Origin: Tepidimonas aquatica
Lineage (GTDB): Bacteria > Pseudomonadota > Gammaproteobacteria > Burkholderiales > Burkholderiaceae_C
Assembly: GCF_007556585.1 (NCBI RefSeq)
Contig: NZ_VJNA01000007.1
Coordinates: 1-64,000, forward strand
DNA: 64,000 nucleotides
Direction of reading: 5' to 3'
In this document: one piece after another, positions 38,524 through 50,030 of the stretch
Position numbering within the stretch: the stretch's first letter is position 1
Layout of the letters: every line of letters begins with the position of its first letter
The notes under the pieces: model-generated
The model's database searches: none
Seen by the model: only the letters and a program-made list of their open reading frames with translations
What the model was told of the DNA's origin: nothing
Made by a program: the position numbers and the translations under genes

Positions 38524-39780
38524 TCAGCGCTCGTCGGCGTCGGCCACAAACACCGTCAGCACGCCAGTGTAGCCGTACAGCCGGTGGTGCGCGATCTCGC
38601 CGGCGGCAAAAAAGCCCACCAACGGCACGTCACCCAGCGCCTGGCGCAGCAGTTGCAGCTCGGCGTTGGCACCGCCAAAGTGCGGGCCACCGCGCCCGTT
38701 GCAACTGACGTACACCGCGCCGGCCACGCGCTGCAACGGGTCGGCGTCGGACTCGCCAGCCAACGTTTCGCGGACCTCGGCGCCGATGCGCAGCAGGTCC
38801 GCCCGCGCCGCGTGCACGTGGCGCTCGCACAGCATCCAGCCCGCACCGGGCGGCAGCTCATCGGCCACCACCAGGGCACGCTGCGCCGGGTCGATGCCCA
38901 CCAGATGCCGCACCAATACGTCCTCCCCCAAGCGCAGCGGCACCCGCCCGGGCACCGGCGGGGCGGGGGTGCGCGCGGCCGCGGGGGCCACCCAACCCAC
39001 CAGCGTGCCACGCAACCGCGCCACGATCGCCCCCAGGTCGTGCGCCGGCAACCCCAGGTCGCGCAGCACCACGTCCAGCGCCGGCTCGCCATCCAGCGCC
39101 TCGACCCGGTGGCCGTGCACAGCGGTCACGCGCCGCAGCGGCGTGATCGCCCGCACACCCTGGGTCACCCGGGCCACGATGCCGACGTCGGGCGCCCAGG
39201 CCACGCCGCTCAAGCCGCCCTCCCACACACCCTCGGCGGCGGCTTGGCCGTGCCCGGCCAGCCCCACGCGGCTGCTGCGCGCGATCTGCACCGCGCCGGC
39301 ACGGCTGGCCACCAGCCCGCCGAATACAAAATGCCCCACGGTTCGCTCGGCCAACTCACGCACCAACTCCGGCAGCTCCGGCGTGGCCGGATCGGCGTGC
39401 ACCAGCGCCGTTTGCGGCACGAAGCCATCCGGCCCGCGCGCCGCCGGCAACGGCGCCAGCCCATGGAACACACGGTAGCGCGTCGGCTCCAGGTCGCACA
39501 GCATGACGCTGAGCGCGGGCTCGTCGATGTATTCCACCCCTTGGGCGGCAATGCCCAGGGCCACCGCCCCGGCCCAGTCGGTCACCTGGGGCAGCTCGGC
39601 GCTCAAGCTGGCCAGCAGCTCGCGCGCGTGGTCGGCGTAGTGGTCGGTCAGGTACAGCAGACCCAGCGGCCAGCGCCGGTCGGGGTGGGCCGCCATCTGC
39701 GCACGCAACTGCGCCACCACCTGCGCGGTGGCCACCGACCACTGCGGGTGGGTGGCGTGGGCGTGTACAAACCGTTTCAT
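38524..39780 (-). CDS. FIST N/FIST C domain protein
   Basis: A 418-residue cytoplasmic protein with the FIST-type sensor architecture: an N-terminal half (LLYLTDHYADHARELLASL, FVFGGLVASRAGAVQIARSS) and a C-terminal half ending VPLVGFFAAGEIAHHRLYGY and TGVLTVFVAD. FIST domains are proposed to bind small ligands such as amino acids in signalling proteins; here no output domain is attached, so the partner is unknown. The ATG at 39780 overlaps the stop of phaM by four bases, so the two are co-translated. Confidence 0.85.
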   Translation of the reverse strand: MKRFVHAHATHPQWSVATAQVVAQLRAQMAAHPDRRWPLGLLYLTDHYADHARELLASLSAELPQVTDWAGAVALGIAAQGVEYIDEPALSVMLCDLEPTRYRVFHGLAPLPAARGPDGFVPQTALVHADPATPELPELVRELAERTVGHFVFGGLVASRAGAVQIARSSRVGLAGHGQAAAEGVWEGGLSGVAWAPDVGIVARVTQGVRAITPLRRVTAVHGHRVEALDGEPALDVVLRDLGLPAHDLGAIVARLRGTLVGWVAPAAARTPAPPVPGRVPLRLGEDVLVRHLVGIDPAQRALVVADELPPGAGWMLCERHVHAARADLLRIGAEVRETLAGESDADPLQRVAGAVYVSCNGRGGPHFGGANAELQLLRQALGDVPLVGFFAAGEIAHHRLYGYTGVLTVFVADADER

Positions 39781-40418
39781 GGACGCTGGGGGGGCGGTGT
39801 GCGACGTCCCGCGCGACGCGCCGCGGCTGGGGCGGCAGGCGGCGCCCCTTGAGCGTTCGGGGCCGGGTTTGGCGCAGACGTTGCCACGCCGCGCGCCGCG
39901 TCGGCCATGGTTTGCTGGGCGATGGTCTGAAACTGCTCGCTCAACGCTCGCCACCAGCTCACCGGGTCGAAGCCCGGTGCCGTGCCGCTGGCCTGTTGCG
40001 CGTCGGCCGCGGCGCTGCCAGCGGACGTTGGCGCCACGCCGGGGGGCTGGGCGGATGGCGCCGAGGGCGATGCCCCCTGCGCCGCGGCGGCGTTGGCCTG
40101 CGCCATCGTCTGCAAGCCGACGTTCATCGAGCGCAGCGCCGCCAACGTCATGCGCTGCACTTGCAACGCCTGAATCGTGGCCTGCAGCGCGCGGGCGTTT
40201 TGTTCCAACCAAAAGTGCACGGCCTGCAGGTCGCGGATGCGTCGGTCCAGTTCATCCACGTCCAGCACCGGCGCCACCCACCCGGCCCAAGGCGGCGCAG
40301 GCGTGCCAGCGTCGGCCGCTTGGACCGGGGCCGCTGCGGGCGACTCCGGCATGCCGGGAAACAGGCGCGCAAACGGCGCCCAGGCCTGGGCCCACGCGCC
40401 GGGGTCGGGTTGGTTCAT
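39777..40418 (-). CDS. phaM: PhaM-type polyhydroxyalkanoate granule regulatory protein
   Basis: A 213-residue protein. The conserved core WVAPVLDVDELDRRIRDLQ followed by AVHFWLEQNARALQATIQ and VQRMTLAALRSMN is characteristic of PhaM, which in Ralstonia binds PHB granules, DNA and PHB synthase. The C-terminal part is Ala/Pro-rich and ends in a basic AARRAGRRTPPPQRP tail of the kind that contacts DNA. No pha synthase gene is in this window. The upstream region shared with the DksA-type gene holds an FNR/ANR-like box. Confidence 0.88.
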   Translation of the reverse strand: MNQPDPGAWAQAWAPFARLFPGMPESPAAAPVQAADAGTPAPPWAGWVAPVLDVDELDRRIRDLQAVHFWLEQNARALQATIQALQVQRMTLAALRSMNVGLQTMAQANAAAAQGASPSAPSAQPPGVAPTSAGSAAADAQQASGTAPGFDPVSWWRALSEQFQTIAQQTMADAARGVATSAPNPAPNAQGAPPAAPAAARRAGRRTPPPQRP

Positions 40419-40467
40419 GGCCAGCCTCCTGGGGTTGGTGTGACATCCGTAGCATGCCACAGTTGGC

Positions 40468-40481
40468 TTGACACGGATCAA
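40468..40481. promoter_or_regulatory. FNR/ANR-like box between phaM and the dksA-like gene
   Basis: TTGAC-ACGG-ATCAA matches the FNR/ANR consensus TTGAT-N4-ATCAA at nine of ten conserved positions. It is 50 bp upstream of phaM (minus) and 96 bp upstream of the DksA-type gene (plus), so either direction is possible. Binding is inference. Confidence 0.5.
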
Positions 40482-40576
40482 GCGTCGCCCGTGCAGGCAC
40501 CGCCTTGGTCTTGGCGGGGATACGCTTTGCCCGCACAATGCCAACCATGCGCCCGCAACGGGCGGCCCAGGAGCCC

Positions 40577-40966
40577 ATGACCATGACCCAAGCCATTTCG
40601 GACACGTTCGCCCAGCAACTGCAACAGATGCGCGCCGACCTCATCGCCCACCTGCGCCAGCGCCGCGGTGGCAAGGTGGGGCGCGCCCAGGCCGCCCCCG
40701 ACCCGCACGAGGTGCAAAGCGGCGACTGGAACCAGTTCGACAGCGAGCGCGACCTCGAGCAGGCGCTGGACGAGCGCGAAACCGCGGCGCTGCGCGACAT
40801 CGACGCCGCGCTGCAGCGCATCGCCGACGGCACCTTCGGGTTGTGCGTGGACTGCGGTGCCGAAATCCCTGCCGCACGGCTGCACGCTGCCCCCACGACG
40901 CTGCGCTGCCTGGCATGCCAACAACGCTACGAACGCGAGCATCCCATCGTCGCACCGTCGCTGTGA
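40577..40966 (+). CDS. DksA/TraR-type zinc-finger protein
   Basis: A 129-residue protein of the DksA/TraR family: an N-terminal coiled coil (QQLQQMRADLIAHLRQRRGG), RDLEQALDERETAALRDIDAAL, and a C-terminal four-cysteine zinc finger (CVDCGAEIPAARL, CLACQ). It is shorter than canonical DksA and, like several secondary DksA-type proteins of betaproteobacteria, may tune RNA polymerase under particular conditions. The start was set at the ATG at 40577. Its 3' end overlaps the next gene by 52 bp in a different frame. Confidence 0.88.
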   Translation: MTMTQAISDTFAQQLQQMRADLIAHLRQRRGGKVGRAQAAPDPHEVQSGDWNQFDSERDLEQALDERETAALRDIDAALQRIADGTFGLCVDCGAEIPAARLHAAPTTLRCLACQQRYEREHPIVAPSL

Positions 40967-42045
40967 CGGCGCTGGCGGTGCTGGCCGCCCACGCCGTGGT
41001 GCTGGGGGGGTGGGCGCTGCAACCCGCGCCGCCTCGGCCGACGGACGCCGGCGTGCTGGCGGCCTGGACGGTGCCAGCGACCGCCAACGCCACACCCACC
41101 CAAGCCCCCGCCCGCGCCCGGGGGACGGGCGCTGCGCACGCCCCAGCGACGCCTGCGAGCGCCGCACCGCCTGCGGCAGCCACGTCGAACGACCCGACGA
41201 TGGAGCCGCCCGAGCCGCCAGCGCCGGACGCGGCCAGCCCCACCGAGCCACCGGTGGCGGCCGAGGCGGTGGCCGCCCTGCCTGAGCCGACCGTCACGGC
41301 CAGCGCTGCGCCACCCTCCAACGACGGGCCAGCCAGCGCCGCACCGGCCACGGCGGAGGTCCGCCCCCCGACGCCTTGGGCCATCCCCCCCGACGTTTGG
41401 CCGCGCAGCGCGGAGCTGCACTACGACGTTCGTGCGGAAATGCGCGGCCTGGGCCTCGGCGCCCGCGCCACGTTGCAGTGGCAAGCCGAAGGCCCCCACT
41501 ACAGCGCGACGCTCACCTTGGGCGCGCTGTGGGCGCAGCGCAGCCAGCGCAGCGCGGGAGACATCACACCGGCGGGCCTGCGCCCTGCCGAGTACGCCGA
41601 CCAAGGCAAACGCACGCGCACCCTGCGGCTGACCTGGGCCTCGCCGCACGAGCCCGGCCAAGCGCAGCGCGAGGACGGCCGCACCCTGTCCCCGCTGCCC
41701 AGCGGGGCCCAAGACCGCTTGAGCATGTTCATGCAACTGGGGGCGTGGGTGACGCTGCTGCAACCGCCACCCGGCGCGCGGTTGGTGGTGCCGGTGGTCG
41801 GCCTGGGTGAGGTGCAAACCTGGACCTTTGTGGCAGGGGAGCACGAGGCGCTGGAGCTGCCGGTGGGCACGCTGCGCGCCGTGCGCGTGCAGCGTGTGGT
41901 CGACGGCGGTCGCGCCCTCGGTGTGACCTTGTGGTACGCCCCGGCGTGGGGCGTGCTGCCGGTGCGTGTGCTGCTGCAGGAAACCGACGGTCAACGCATC
42001 GATCAAAGTCTACAAAGCGGTCGACTGCAAACCGCGTCCCCTTGA
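40915..42045 (+). CDS. DUF3108 domain-containing exported protein
   Basis: A 376-residue protein. An N-terminal hydrophobic segment (TVAVTALAVLAAHAVVLGGW) acts as a signal anchor. A long Ala/Pro/Thr-rich linker of about 100 residues follows, then a DUF3108 domain recognisable from LHYDVRAEMRGLGLGARATLQW, GDITPAGLRPAEYAD and VTLWYAPAWGVLPVRVLLQE. The layout resembles a periplasmic domain on a flexible tether. The function of DUF3108 is unknown. The ATG at 40915 lies within the end of the dksA-like gene; a later start is possible, but only this one keeps the membrane segment. Confidence 0.85.
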   Translation: MPTTLRTRASHRRTVAVTALAVLAAHAVVLGGWALQPAPPRPTDAGVLAAWTVPATANATPTQAPARARGTGAAHAPATPASAAPPAAATSNDPTMEPPEPPAPDAASPTEPPVAAEAVAALPEPTVTASAAPPSNDGPASAAPATAEVRPPTPWAIPPDVWPRSAELHYDVRAEMRGLGLGARATLQWQAEGPHYSATLTLGALWAQRSQRSAGDITPAGLRPAEYADQGKRTRTLRLTWASPHEPGQAQREDGRTLSPLPSGAQDRLSMFMQLGAWVTLLQPPPGARLVVPVVGLGEVQTWTFVAGEHEALELPVGTLRAVRVQRVVDGGRALGVTLWYAPAWGVLPVRVLLQETDGQRIDQSLQSGRLQTASP

Positions 42046-42153
42046 AAAGCCGGCTCGCGCCCTGATATCCGGGTCGAATCCCCAGACCCAGCGCGGCCCC
42101 GGTGTTAGGACGGACGCTTGCAGGGTCATCCCTTTTTCGAGGACAGTTACGCC

Positions 42154-42444
42154 ATGCAGATGCTCTACAACTCCGACAGCTTTGCGGTGGTCCACATCCT
42201 GGCCAACGCGCAGGAGGTGGCCAGCGCTGCCAGCGGCGAATCCACCGGGCCGGTGCTGCCGCGCCACGGTTTCGAAATCGTGGACAAGCGCTCCGGCAAG
42301 GAGGTGTACCTGGACGGCTCGTGGGCCGAGCTGTTCCAGCGCCAGATCGAAGCCTGGCAGCGCGAGCACCCGACCCAGGAAGAGGTCGAAGAAGCGCTGG
42401 AGCGCTACGCGACACTGGCGCAAACCCCGGTGGTGGTGCACTGA
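42154..42444 (+). CDS. DUF3567 family protein
   Basis: A 96-residue protein of a family seen mainly in Burkholderiales. Conserved text includes MQMLYNSDSFAVVHI, GFEIVDKRSGKEVYLDGSWA and a C-terminal helix with EEVEEALERY. No function is known. The start at the ATG at 42154 gives the conserved N-terminus. A strong hairpin (42450-42477) follows the stop codon. Confidence 0.88.
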   Translation: MQMLYNSDSFAVVHILANAQEVASAASGESTGPVLPRHGFEIVDKRSGKEVYLDGSWAELFQRQIEAWQREHPTQEEVEEALERYATLAQTPVVVH

Positions 42445-42449
42445 CGCTG

Positions 42450-42477
42450 CCCGCCTGGTCGGCGCGGACCAGGCGGG
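42450..42477. terminator. Hairpin between convergent genes, likely bidirectional terminator
   Basis: An 11-bp perfect inverted repeat (CCCGCCTGGTC / GACCAGGCGGG, loop GGCGCG) lies between the ends of the DUF3567 gene and the cytochrome c peroxidase gene. No T-tract follows on either strand, so termination efficiency is uncertain. Confidence 0.6.
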
Positions 42478-42498
42478 GGGCCAGCAGCGTGTGGACGC

Positions 42499-43512
42499 TC
42501 AGTCGAACGGCCGCGGCCGCAGTGTCTTCTCGTTGGACGGCGGCAGGATCGGCAGGCGGAGCACCGGCTGCTCGCCCGTCAGCGTCTTCAGGAAAGCGAC
42601 GATCTGCGCGTTTTCCTGCTCGGTGAACTTGCGGCCGAGCTGCAGCCGGCCCATGATGTCCACCGCCTCGGCCAGCGTCCAGGCCGCGCCGTCGTGGAAG
42701 TACGGGTAGGTCAGCTCGACGTTGCGCAGCGTCGGCACCTTGTAGCTGAAGCGGTCGGCGTCCTTGCCGGTGACGGCGGCGCGGCCGTCGCCGGCGCCCT
42801 TGTACGGCTCGACGATGCCCATTTTCTGGAACGAGTTGCCGCCCAGGTTCGGGCCGTTGTGGCAGGCCACGCAGCCGCTCTCGTTGAACAGCTTGTAGCC
42901 GGCCAGCTCGTCCTTGGTCAGCGCGTCCTTCTTGCCCAGCAGGTACTGATCGAAGCGCGAGTTGGGCGTCACCAGCGTTTTCTCGAACTCGGCGATGGCG
43001 TCGGTCACCATGTCGATGTCGATCTTGTCCTTGCCGTAGATCAGCTTGAACTCGCGCGCGTACGCCGGGATCGACTGCAGCACGTCCACCGCCAGCGTGT
43101 GCTGGAACGCCATCTCGCCGGGGTTGGCGATCGGCCCGCCGGCCTGCTCCTTCAGATCAGCGGCGCGACCGTCCCAGAACTGCGCCAGGTTCAGCGCCGA
43201 GTTCAGCACCGTCGGCGCGTTGATCGGCCCTTTTTGCCACTTGTGCCCGATGGAGGTGCTCAGGTTGTCCGAGCCGCCCATGCTCAGGTTGTGGCACGAG
43301 TTGCACGAGATGAAGCCCGACTGAGACAGGCGCGGGTCGAAGAACAGCTTCTTGCCCAGCTCGACCTTGCCGAGGTCGACCGACTTGGGCGGTTGGATCG
43401 GGGCATAGAGTTGGTCGAATGAACGCTCTTGCGCCACCACGGCCAGCGCGGCAGCGGCCACCGCGCCGGCCACCAGGGTCACGCGGGCGAGACGACGTTT
43501 GCGGGAGTTCAT
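42499..43512 (-). CDS. Di-heme cytochrome c peroxidase
   Basis: Periplasmic peroxidase that reduces hydrogen peroxide with electrons from cytochrome c. At 337 aa it has a signal peptide (LARVTLVAGAVAAAALAVVAQ) and two heme-binding motifs, CNSCH and CVACH. Conserved peroxidase text includes GKKLFFDPRLSQSG, GPIANPGEMAFQ (FDG- and GE-type regions) and VPTLRNVELTYPYFHDGAA. The start was set at the ATG at 43512 with the signal peptide right behind it. An FNR/ANR-like box 90 bp upstream fits the low-oxygen control known for such enzymes. Confidence 0.93.
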   Translation of the reverse strand: MNSRKRRLARVTLVAGAVAAAALAVVAQERSFDQLYAPIQPPKSVDLGKVELGKKLFFDPRLSQSGFISCNSCHNLSMGGSDNLSTSIGHKWQKGPINAPTVLNSALNLAQFWDGRAADLKEQAGGPIANPGEMAFQHTLAVDVLQSIPAYAREFKLIYGKDKIDIDMVTDAIAEFEKTLVTPNSRFDQYLLGKKDALTKDELAGYKLFNESGCVACHNGPNLGGNSFQKMGIVEPYKGAGDGRAAVTGKDADRFSYKVPTLRNVELTYPYFHDGAAWTLAEAVDIMGRLQLGRKFTEQENAQIVAFLKTLTGEQPVLRLPILPPSNEKTLRPRPFD

Positions 43513-43601
43513 GATGAGTCCTTTCTTGGTCTGCGGATTGCCAGTCGGTGCCCATCCGGCAATGGCAAAAACCATTTTGGACTCGTGGTTTTCAGGTGCG
43601 A

Positions 43602-43615
43602 TTGACCTCGATCAA
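43602..43615 (-). promoter_or_regulatory. FNR/ANR-like box upstream of cytochrome c peroxidase
   Basis: TTGAC-CTCG-ATCAA matches the FNR/ANR consensus at nine of ten conserved positions. If centred at -41.5, the start would be near 43567 with CAAAAT at 43579-43574 as a -10. It is 90 bp upstream of the start codon. Activation under low oxygen is inferred from the motif and from other bacteria. Confidence 0.6.
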
Positions 43616-43693
43616 AAAGTCACCCGAACTGGATAGAACTCGACAATCGCAATCATTGCCCGCATCTATCGGGTGCGCCCGCGTCCCGCCCGC

Positions 43694-44209
43694 TCACTCC
43701 TCCAGCAGGCTGCGCAGCATCCACGCCGTCTGCTCGTGCACCGACAGGCGCTGCGTCAGCAGGTCGGCGGTCGGCTCGTCGTGCGCCTCGTCCACCAGCG
43801 GGAACAGGCCGCGCGCGGTGCGCGCCACCGCCTCGTGGCCCAGCGCCAGGATGCGCACCATCTCCATCGCCTTCGGCGGCTCGGCCGGCGCGTCCGGCAG
43901 CGAGCTCAGGCGCGCGTACTGCGCGTACGAGGCCGGCGCCACATGCCCGAGCGCGCGGATGCGCTCGGCGATCGGGTCGATGGCGTTCCACAGCTCGGTG
44001 TATTGCTGCATGAACATGTCGTGCAGGCTGTTGAACATCGGCCCGGTGACGTTCCAGTGGAAGTTGTGCGTCGTCAGGTACAGCGTGAAGGTGTCGGCCA
44101 GCAGCCGCTCCAGCCCCTGCGCGATGGCGGCGCGCTGCGCCGGCGCGATGCCGATGTCCACCGGGGTGGCGGCGCGGCTGGCGGTCTTGGTGGTGTTCTT
44201 CTTGGCCAT
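43694..44209 (-). CDS. dps: Dps-family DNA-binding ferritin-like protein
   Basis: A 171-residue Dps. It binds and protects DNA as a dodecamer and oxidises Fe(II) with peroxide. The ferroxidase residues are in NFHWNVTGPMFNSLHDMF and QQYTELWNAIDPIAERI. The N-terminal KKNTTKTASRAAT is a basic tail of the type used for DNA contact. The start was taken at the ATG at 44209 (MAKKNTTK). The gene lies 85 bp upstream of the FNR-like region of the peroxidase gene, so two peroxide-defence genes are neighbours. It is divergent from chaN. Confidence 0.95.
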   Translation of the reverse strand: MAKKNTTKTASRAATPVDIGIAPAQRAAIAQGLERLLADTFTLYLTTHNFHWNVTGPMFNSLHDMFMQQYTELWNAIDPIAERIRALGHVAPASYAQYARLSSLPDAPAEPPKAMEMVRILALGHEAVARTARGLFPLVDEAHDEPTADLLTQRLSVHEQTAWMLRSLLEE

Positions 44210-44292
44210 GGTCGTCAAGCTCCTCGACAGGGTTGGGGGTACGAAATCGGTGTCACACCCCATCATAGCGGCACCGCGCCGATAATGGGCGC

Positions 44293-45192
44293 ATGACGAC
44301 CGACCCGGCACGCCGGCGCTGGCTGCGGCACGGGGCCGTCGCCACGCTGGCGGCGCTGGCCCCGTGGGCGGGTGCGCGCGCCCGCACGGCGGCGGGCGAC
44401 GACGCGCGCGCCGTGGTGAGCGACGAGCAGGCGCGGCTGGCCTGGGTGCGCGCGCGGCTGGCGGCGCTGCCGGGCGCGGCCGACTGGCTGCTGCTGGGCG
44501 AGCAGCATGACGCCGACGCCCACCAGTGGCTGGAGGCCGCCGCGGTGCAGGCGCTGGCGCGGCATGGGCGGCTGGCCGCGCTGGTGCTGGAAATGGCCGA
44601 GCGCGGCCGCGACACCGCGGCGCTGGCCCCCGACGCCGACGAGGCCGCGGTGCGCGCGGCGCTGGCTTGGCACGACGCCGGCTGGCCGTGGCGGCGCTAC
44701 GGCCCGGTGGTGATGGCGGCGGTGCGCGCCGGCGTGCCGGTGGCCGGCGGCAACCTGCCGCGGCACCAGCACGGCGAGGTGATGCGCGACACCGCCTGGG
44801 ACGACACGCTGCCGGATGCGCACCAGCGCGCCGCGCTGCACCGCGCGCTGGACGAAGGCCACTGCGGCCTGCTGCCGGCCGCGCAGCTGCCGGCGATGGC
44901 GCGCATCCAGCTGGCGCGCGACGACGCGATGGCCGCCACGCTGCTGGAGCGGCGCAGCCCGGGCCGCACGGTGCTGCTGGTGACCGGCGCGCAGCACGCC
45001 CGGCGCGACCGCGGCGTGCCGCACCACCTGGCGCGCCGCGCCGGCACGGACGCCGCGCGCGCCTGCCTCAGCATCGAGCTGCGCGCCACCGACGCCGCGC
45101 GCGCCAAGCCCGACCCGGCGTTCGATGCGCTGTGGCTGACGCCGGCGGTCGCGGCCGTCGATCACTGCGCCGGGCTGCGCGGCCACGGCTGA
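44293..45192 (+). CDS. ChaN family heme-binding-like protein
   Basis: A 299-residue protein with a Tat-like N-terminus (RRRWLRHGAVATLAALAPW) and the ChaN fold: LLLGEQHDADAHQWLEA, ALVLEMAERG, HDAGWPWRRYGPVV and LLVTGAQHARRDRGVPHHL. ChaN of Campylobacter is an outer-membrane heme-binding lipoprotein. Here no lipobox Cys is seen, so this copy is probably soluble in the periplasm. Function beyond heme binding is unknown. Confidence 0.82.
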   Translation: MTTDPARRRWLRHGAVATLAALAPWAGARARTAAGDDARAVVSDEQARLAWVRARLAALPGAADWLLLGEQHDADAHQWLEAAAVQALARHGRLAALVLEMAERGRDTAALAPDADEAAVRAALAWHDAGWPWRRYGPVVMAAVRAGVPVAGGNLPRHQHGEVMRDTAWDDTLPDAHQRAALHRALDEGHCGLLPAAQLPAMARIQLARDDAMAATLLERRSPGRTVLLVTGAQHARRDRGVPHHLARRAGTDAARACLSIELRATDAARAKPDPAFDALWLTPAVAAVDHCAGLRGHG

Positions 45193-45219
45193 AGGCACCG
45201 CTGCCGCCCCCGCGCGCCG

Positions 45220-47151
45220 TCAGGGCCACGCCACGAGTGGCTCCGGCGCGGCGGGCCCGGCGGCCTGCAGCGCCTGCGCGACGACGCGCAGCACCTCGGC
45301 GCCGTAGGCGGCGCGCTTCTTCTCGCCCAGGCCTGGGATGCCGTCCAGGTCGCCGTCGCAGGCCGGCTGGCGCTGCGCCAGCGCCACGAGCGTGGCGTCG
45401 TGGAAGATCACGTAGGCCGGCAGGTCGTGCGCACGCGCCACCTCGGCGCGCCAGCGCTTCAGCGCCGCCAGCACCTCGCGCTCGCGCAGCGGCAGGCGTG
45501 CCTCGCTGGCCAGTGCCCGCGCCTGCCGGGTGGCGCGCCCACGGCCTGCCCCGCTGGGCGCCGCGGCCACCCGCAGCCGTACCGCTTGCTCACCGCGCAG
45601 GATGGGCCGCGCCGCGGCGGTCAGATGCAGGGTGTGAAACTCGCCCGCCACCTGCACCGCACCCAACGCCACCAGTTGGCGCAGCACGCGGCGCCACTCG
45701 GTCTCGTCCAGCTCGCGCCCGATCGCCCACGTCGACAGCCGTTCGTGTCCGTGCTGGCGCACCTTGTCGGTGGCCTGCCCGCGCAGCACGTCGATGACGT
45801 GCCCCGCCCCCCACGCCTGCCCGGTTTGTTGCAGGCGGTAGATGCACGACAGCAGCTTGCGCGCGGCTTCGGTGGCGTCCCAGGTCTGGGGCGGCGCCAG
45901 GCAGTTGTCGCAGTTGCCGCAGGGGCTGCTGGCCTCGCCAAAGTAGGCCAGCAGCTGCTGGCGGCGGCAGGTGGTGGACTCGGCCAGCGCCAGCAGCGCG
46001 TCCAACTTGCCGCGCTGCACGCGCTTGAAGTCGTCGCTGGCTGCGCTGTCGTCGATCAGGCGGCGCTGCTGCACCACGTCGCCCAGGCCGTAGGCCATCC
46101 AGGCGTTGGCCGGCTCGCCGTCGCGGCCGGCGCGGCCGGTCTCCTGGTAGTAGCCCTCGATGTTCTTGGGCAGGTCTACGTGGGCCACGAAGCGCACGTC
46201 CGGCTTGTCGACGCCCATGCCGAAGGCGACCGTGGCCACCATCACCAGCCCCTCCTCGCGCAGGAAGCGGTCCTGGTGGCGCTGGCGCGTGGCGGCATCC
46301 AGCCCGGCGTGGTAGGGCAGCGCCTGCAAACCCGCCGCCTGCAGCCGCGCGGCCACCGCTTCGACCTTGCGGCGCGAGGCGCAGTAGACGATGCCGCTGT
46401 CATGGTGGCCGTCGGGCAGGGTGTGCTCGTCGCCAATGAAGCGCAGCAACTGGCGCAGCGTGTCGCGCTTTTCGACAATGGTGTAGCGGATGTTGGGCCG
46501 GTCGAAACTCGCCACGAAGGTGCGCGCTTGCTGCAGGTGCAGATGCGCCACGATGTCGGCCCGGGTCAGTGCGTCGGCGGTGGCCGTCAGCGCCACGCGC
46601 GGCACACCGGGCAGCCGCTCGGCCAACACCGCCAGCTCACGGTACTCGGGCCGGAAGTCATGCCCCCATTGGCTGACGCAGTGCGCCTCGTCGATGGCCA
46701 ACAGCGCCAGCCGCCCCGCCGCGTGCAGCGCCTGCAATCGGGCAACAAAGCGCGGGGTGACCAAACGTTCCGGCGCCGCGTACAGCAGCGTCAGTTCGCC
46801 ACGCACCAGGCGCTGCTCGACCTCGGCGGCCTGCGCGGGGGTTAGCGTGGAGTTGAGGTACGCGGCCTCCACCCCGGCCTCGCGCAGCGCCCCCACTTGG
46901 TCGTGCATCAGCGCGATCAGCGGCGACACGACGATCGTCACGCCCAGCCCGGCGCGTTGGCGCACGATGGCCGGGATCTGGTAGCACAACGACTTGCCGC
47001 CCCCGGTGGGCATCAGCACCAGCGCGTCGCCACCGGCGGCCACGTGGGCCACCACGTCGGCCTGCAACCCCCGGAAGTCCGCGTAGCCGAACACCTCGGC
47101 CAGCACGGCGCGGCCTGCCTGCAGCGCCTGTGCGGGCGTGAGCGCGCTCAC
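45220..47151 (-). CDS. recQ: ATP-dependent DNA helicase RecQ
   Basis: A 643-residue 3'-5' helicase of recombination and repair. Seen: Walker [59 protein letters not shown], a zinc-binding cluster with CGNCDNC, the winged-helix RQC region and a C-terminal HRDC domain ([16 protein letters not shown] to GLGEKK). The start was placed at the GTG at 47151, which overlaps the stop of the rhodanese gene (GTGA) and gives the conserved ALTPAQAL start. Confidence 0.95.
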   Translation of the reverse strand: MSALTPAQALQAGRAVLAEVFGYADFRGLQADVVAHVAAGGDALVLMPTGGGKSLCYQIPAIVRQRAGLGVTIVVSPLIALMHDQVGALREAGVEAAYLNSTLTPAQAAEVEQRLVRGELTLLYAAPERLVTPRFVARLQALHAAGRLALLAIDEAHCVSQWGHDFRPEYRELAVLAERLPGVPRVALTATADALTRADIVAHLHLQQARTFVASFDRPNIRYTIVEKRDTLRQLLRFIGDEHTLPDGHHDSGIVYCASRRKVEAVAARLQAAGLQALPYHAGLDAATRQRHQDRFLREEGLVMVATVAFGMGVDKPDVRFVAHVDLPKNIEGYYQETGRAGRDGEPANAWMAYGLGDVVQQRRLIDDSAASDDFKRVQRGKLDALLALAESTTCRRQQLLAYFGEASSPCGNCDNCLAPPQTWDATEAARKLLSCIYRLQQTGQAWGAGHVIDVLRGQATDKVRQHGHERLSTWAIGRELDETEWRRVLRQLVALGAVQVAGEFHTLHLTAAARPILRGEQAVRLRVAAAPSGAGRGRATRQARALASEARLPLREREVLAALKRWRAEVARAHDLPAYVIFHDATLVALAQRQPACDGDLDGIPGLGEKKRAAYGAEVLRVVAQALQAAGPAAPEPLVAWP

Positions 47152-47558
47152 ATCTGTTCCCAGGGCAGCCCCTCGAAGCGCCAGCCGTTGCGGCTGGAGC
47201 GGTGGAAGTGCTCGTCCAGCTCGCCCTCGAAGCCGTGCACCACGTGCGCCACGTCGGTGAACCCGGCGGCCTCCAGCGCCGCGCCGGCGTCCAGCGTGCG
47301 CTTGCCGCTGCGGCAGATCAGCAGCACCGGGCGGTCCAGCCGGCCGGCCTCCTGCAGCACCTTGCGCGCAAAGCCCTGCGGATCCGGCCTCAGGTCGGGG
47401 TACTCGTACCACGGGATGTTGACCACGCCCGGCGGGCGGCCGACGTAGAGCGACTCGATCTCCATGCGCACGTCGACGAACAGCGGCTGCTCGTCCGGCG
47501 GCAGCCCACGCTGCGCCTGCAGCCAGGCCCACGCCTCCTTCGGCAACCAATGCCGCAT
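47148..47558 (-). CDS. Rhodanese-like sulfurtransferase
   Basis: A 136-residue single-domain rhodanese with the active-site loop [25 protein letters not shown] and NIPWYEY. Such proteins move sulfane sulfur from donors such as thiosulfate to acceptors. The start ATG at 47558 was chosen; a TTG at 47576 overlapping the hemB stop would add six residues. It sits between hemB and recQ in a tightly packed run of minus-strand genes. The physiological substrate is unknown. Confidence 0.88.
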   Translation of the reverse strand: MRHWLPKEAWAWLQAQRGLPPDEQPLFVDVRMEIESLYVGRPPGVVNIPWYEYPDLRPDPQGFARKVLQEAGRLDRPVLLICRSGKRTLDAGAALEAAGFTDVAHVVHGFEGELDEHFHRSSRNGWRFEGLPWEQM

Positions 47559-47572
47559 CGCGCGCCCCGCCC

Positions 47573-50000
<2,428 letters not shown>

Positions 50001-50030
50001 CGGGCAACGGACGCTGGAGGAGCGCCCATC

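Noticed and set aside
42071-42083. GGGTCGAATCCCC resembling a tRNA T-arm
   Set aside because: No matching acceptor, D or anticodon stem is found around it, and one T of the T-loop is missing.
44262-44267. TATGAT on the minus strand as a dps -10
   Set aside because: No acceptable -35 at 16-18 bp, so it was not listed as a promoter.
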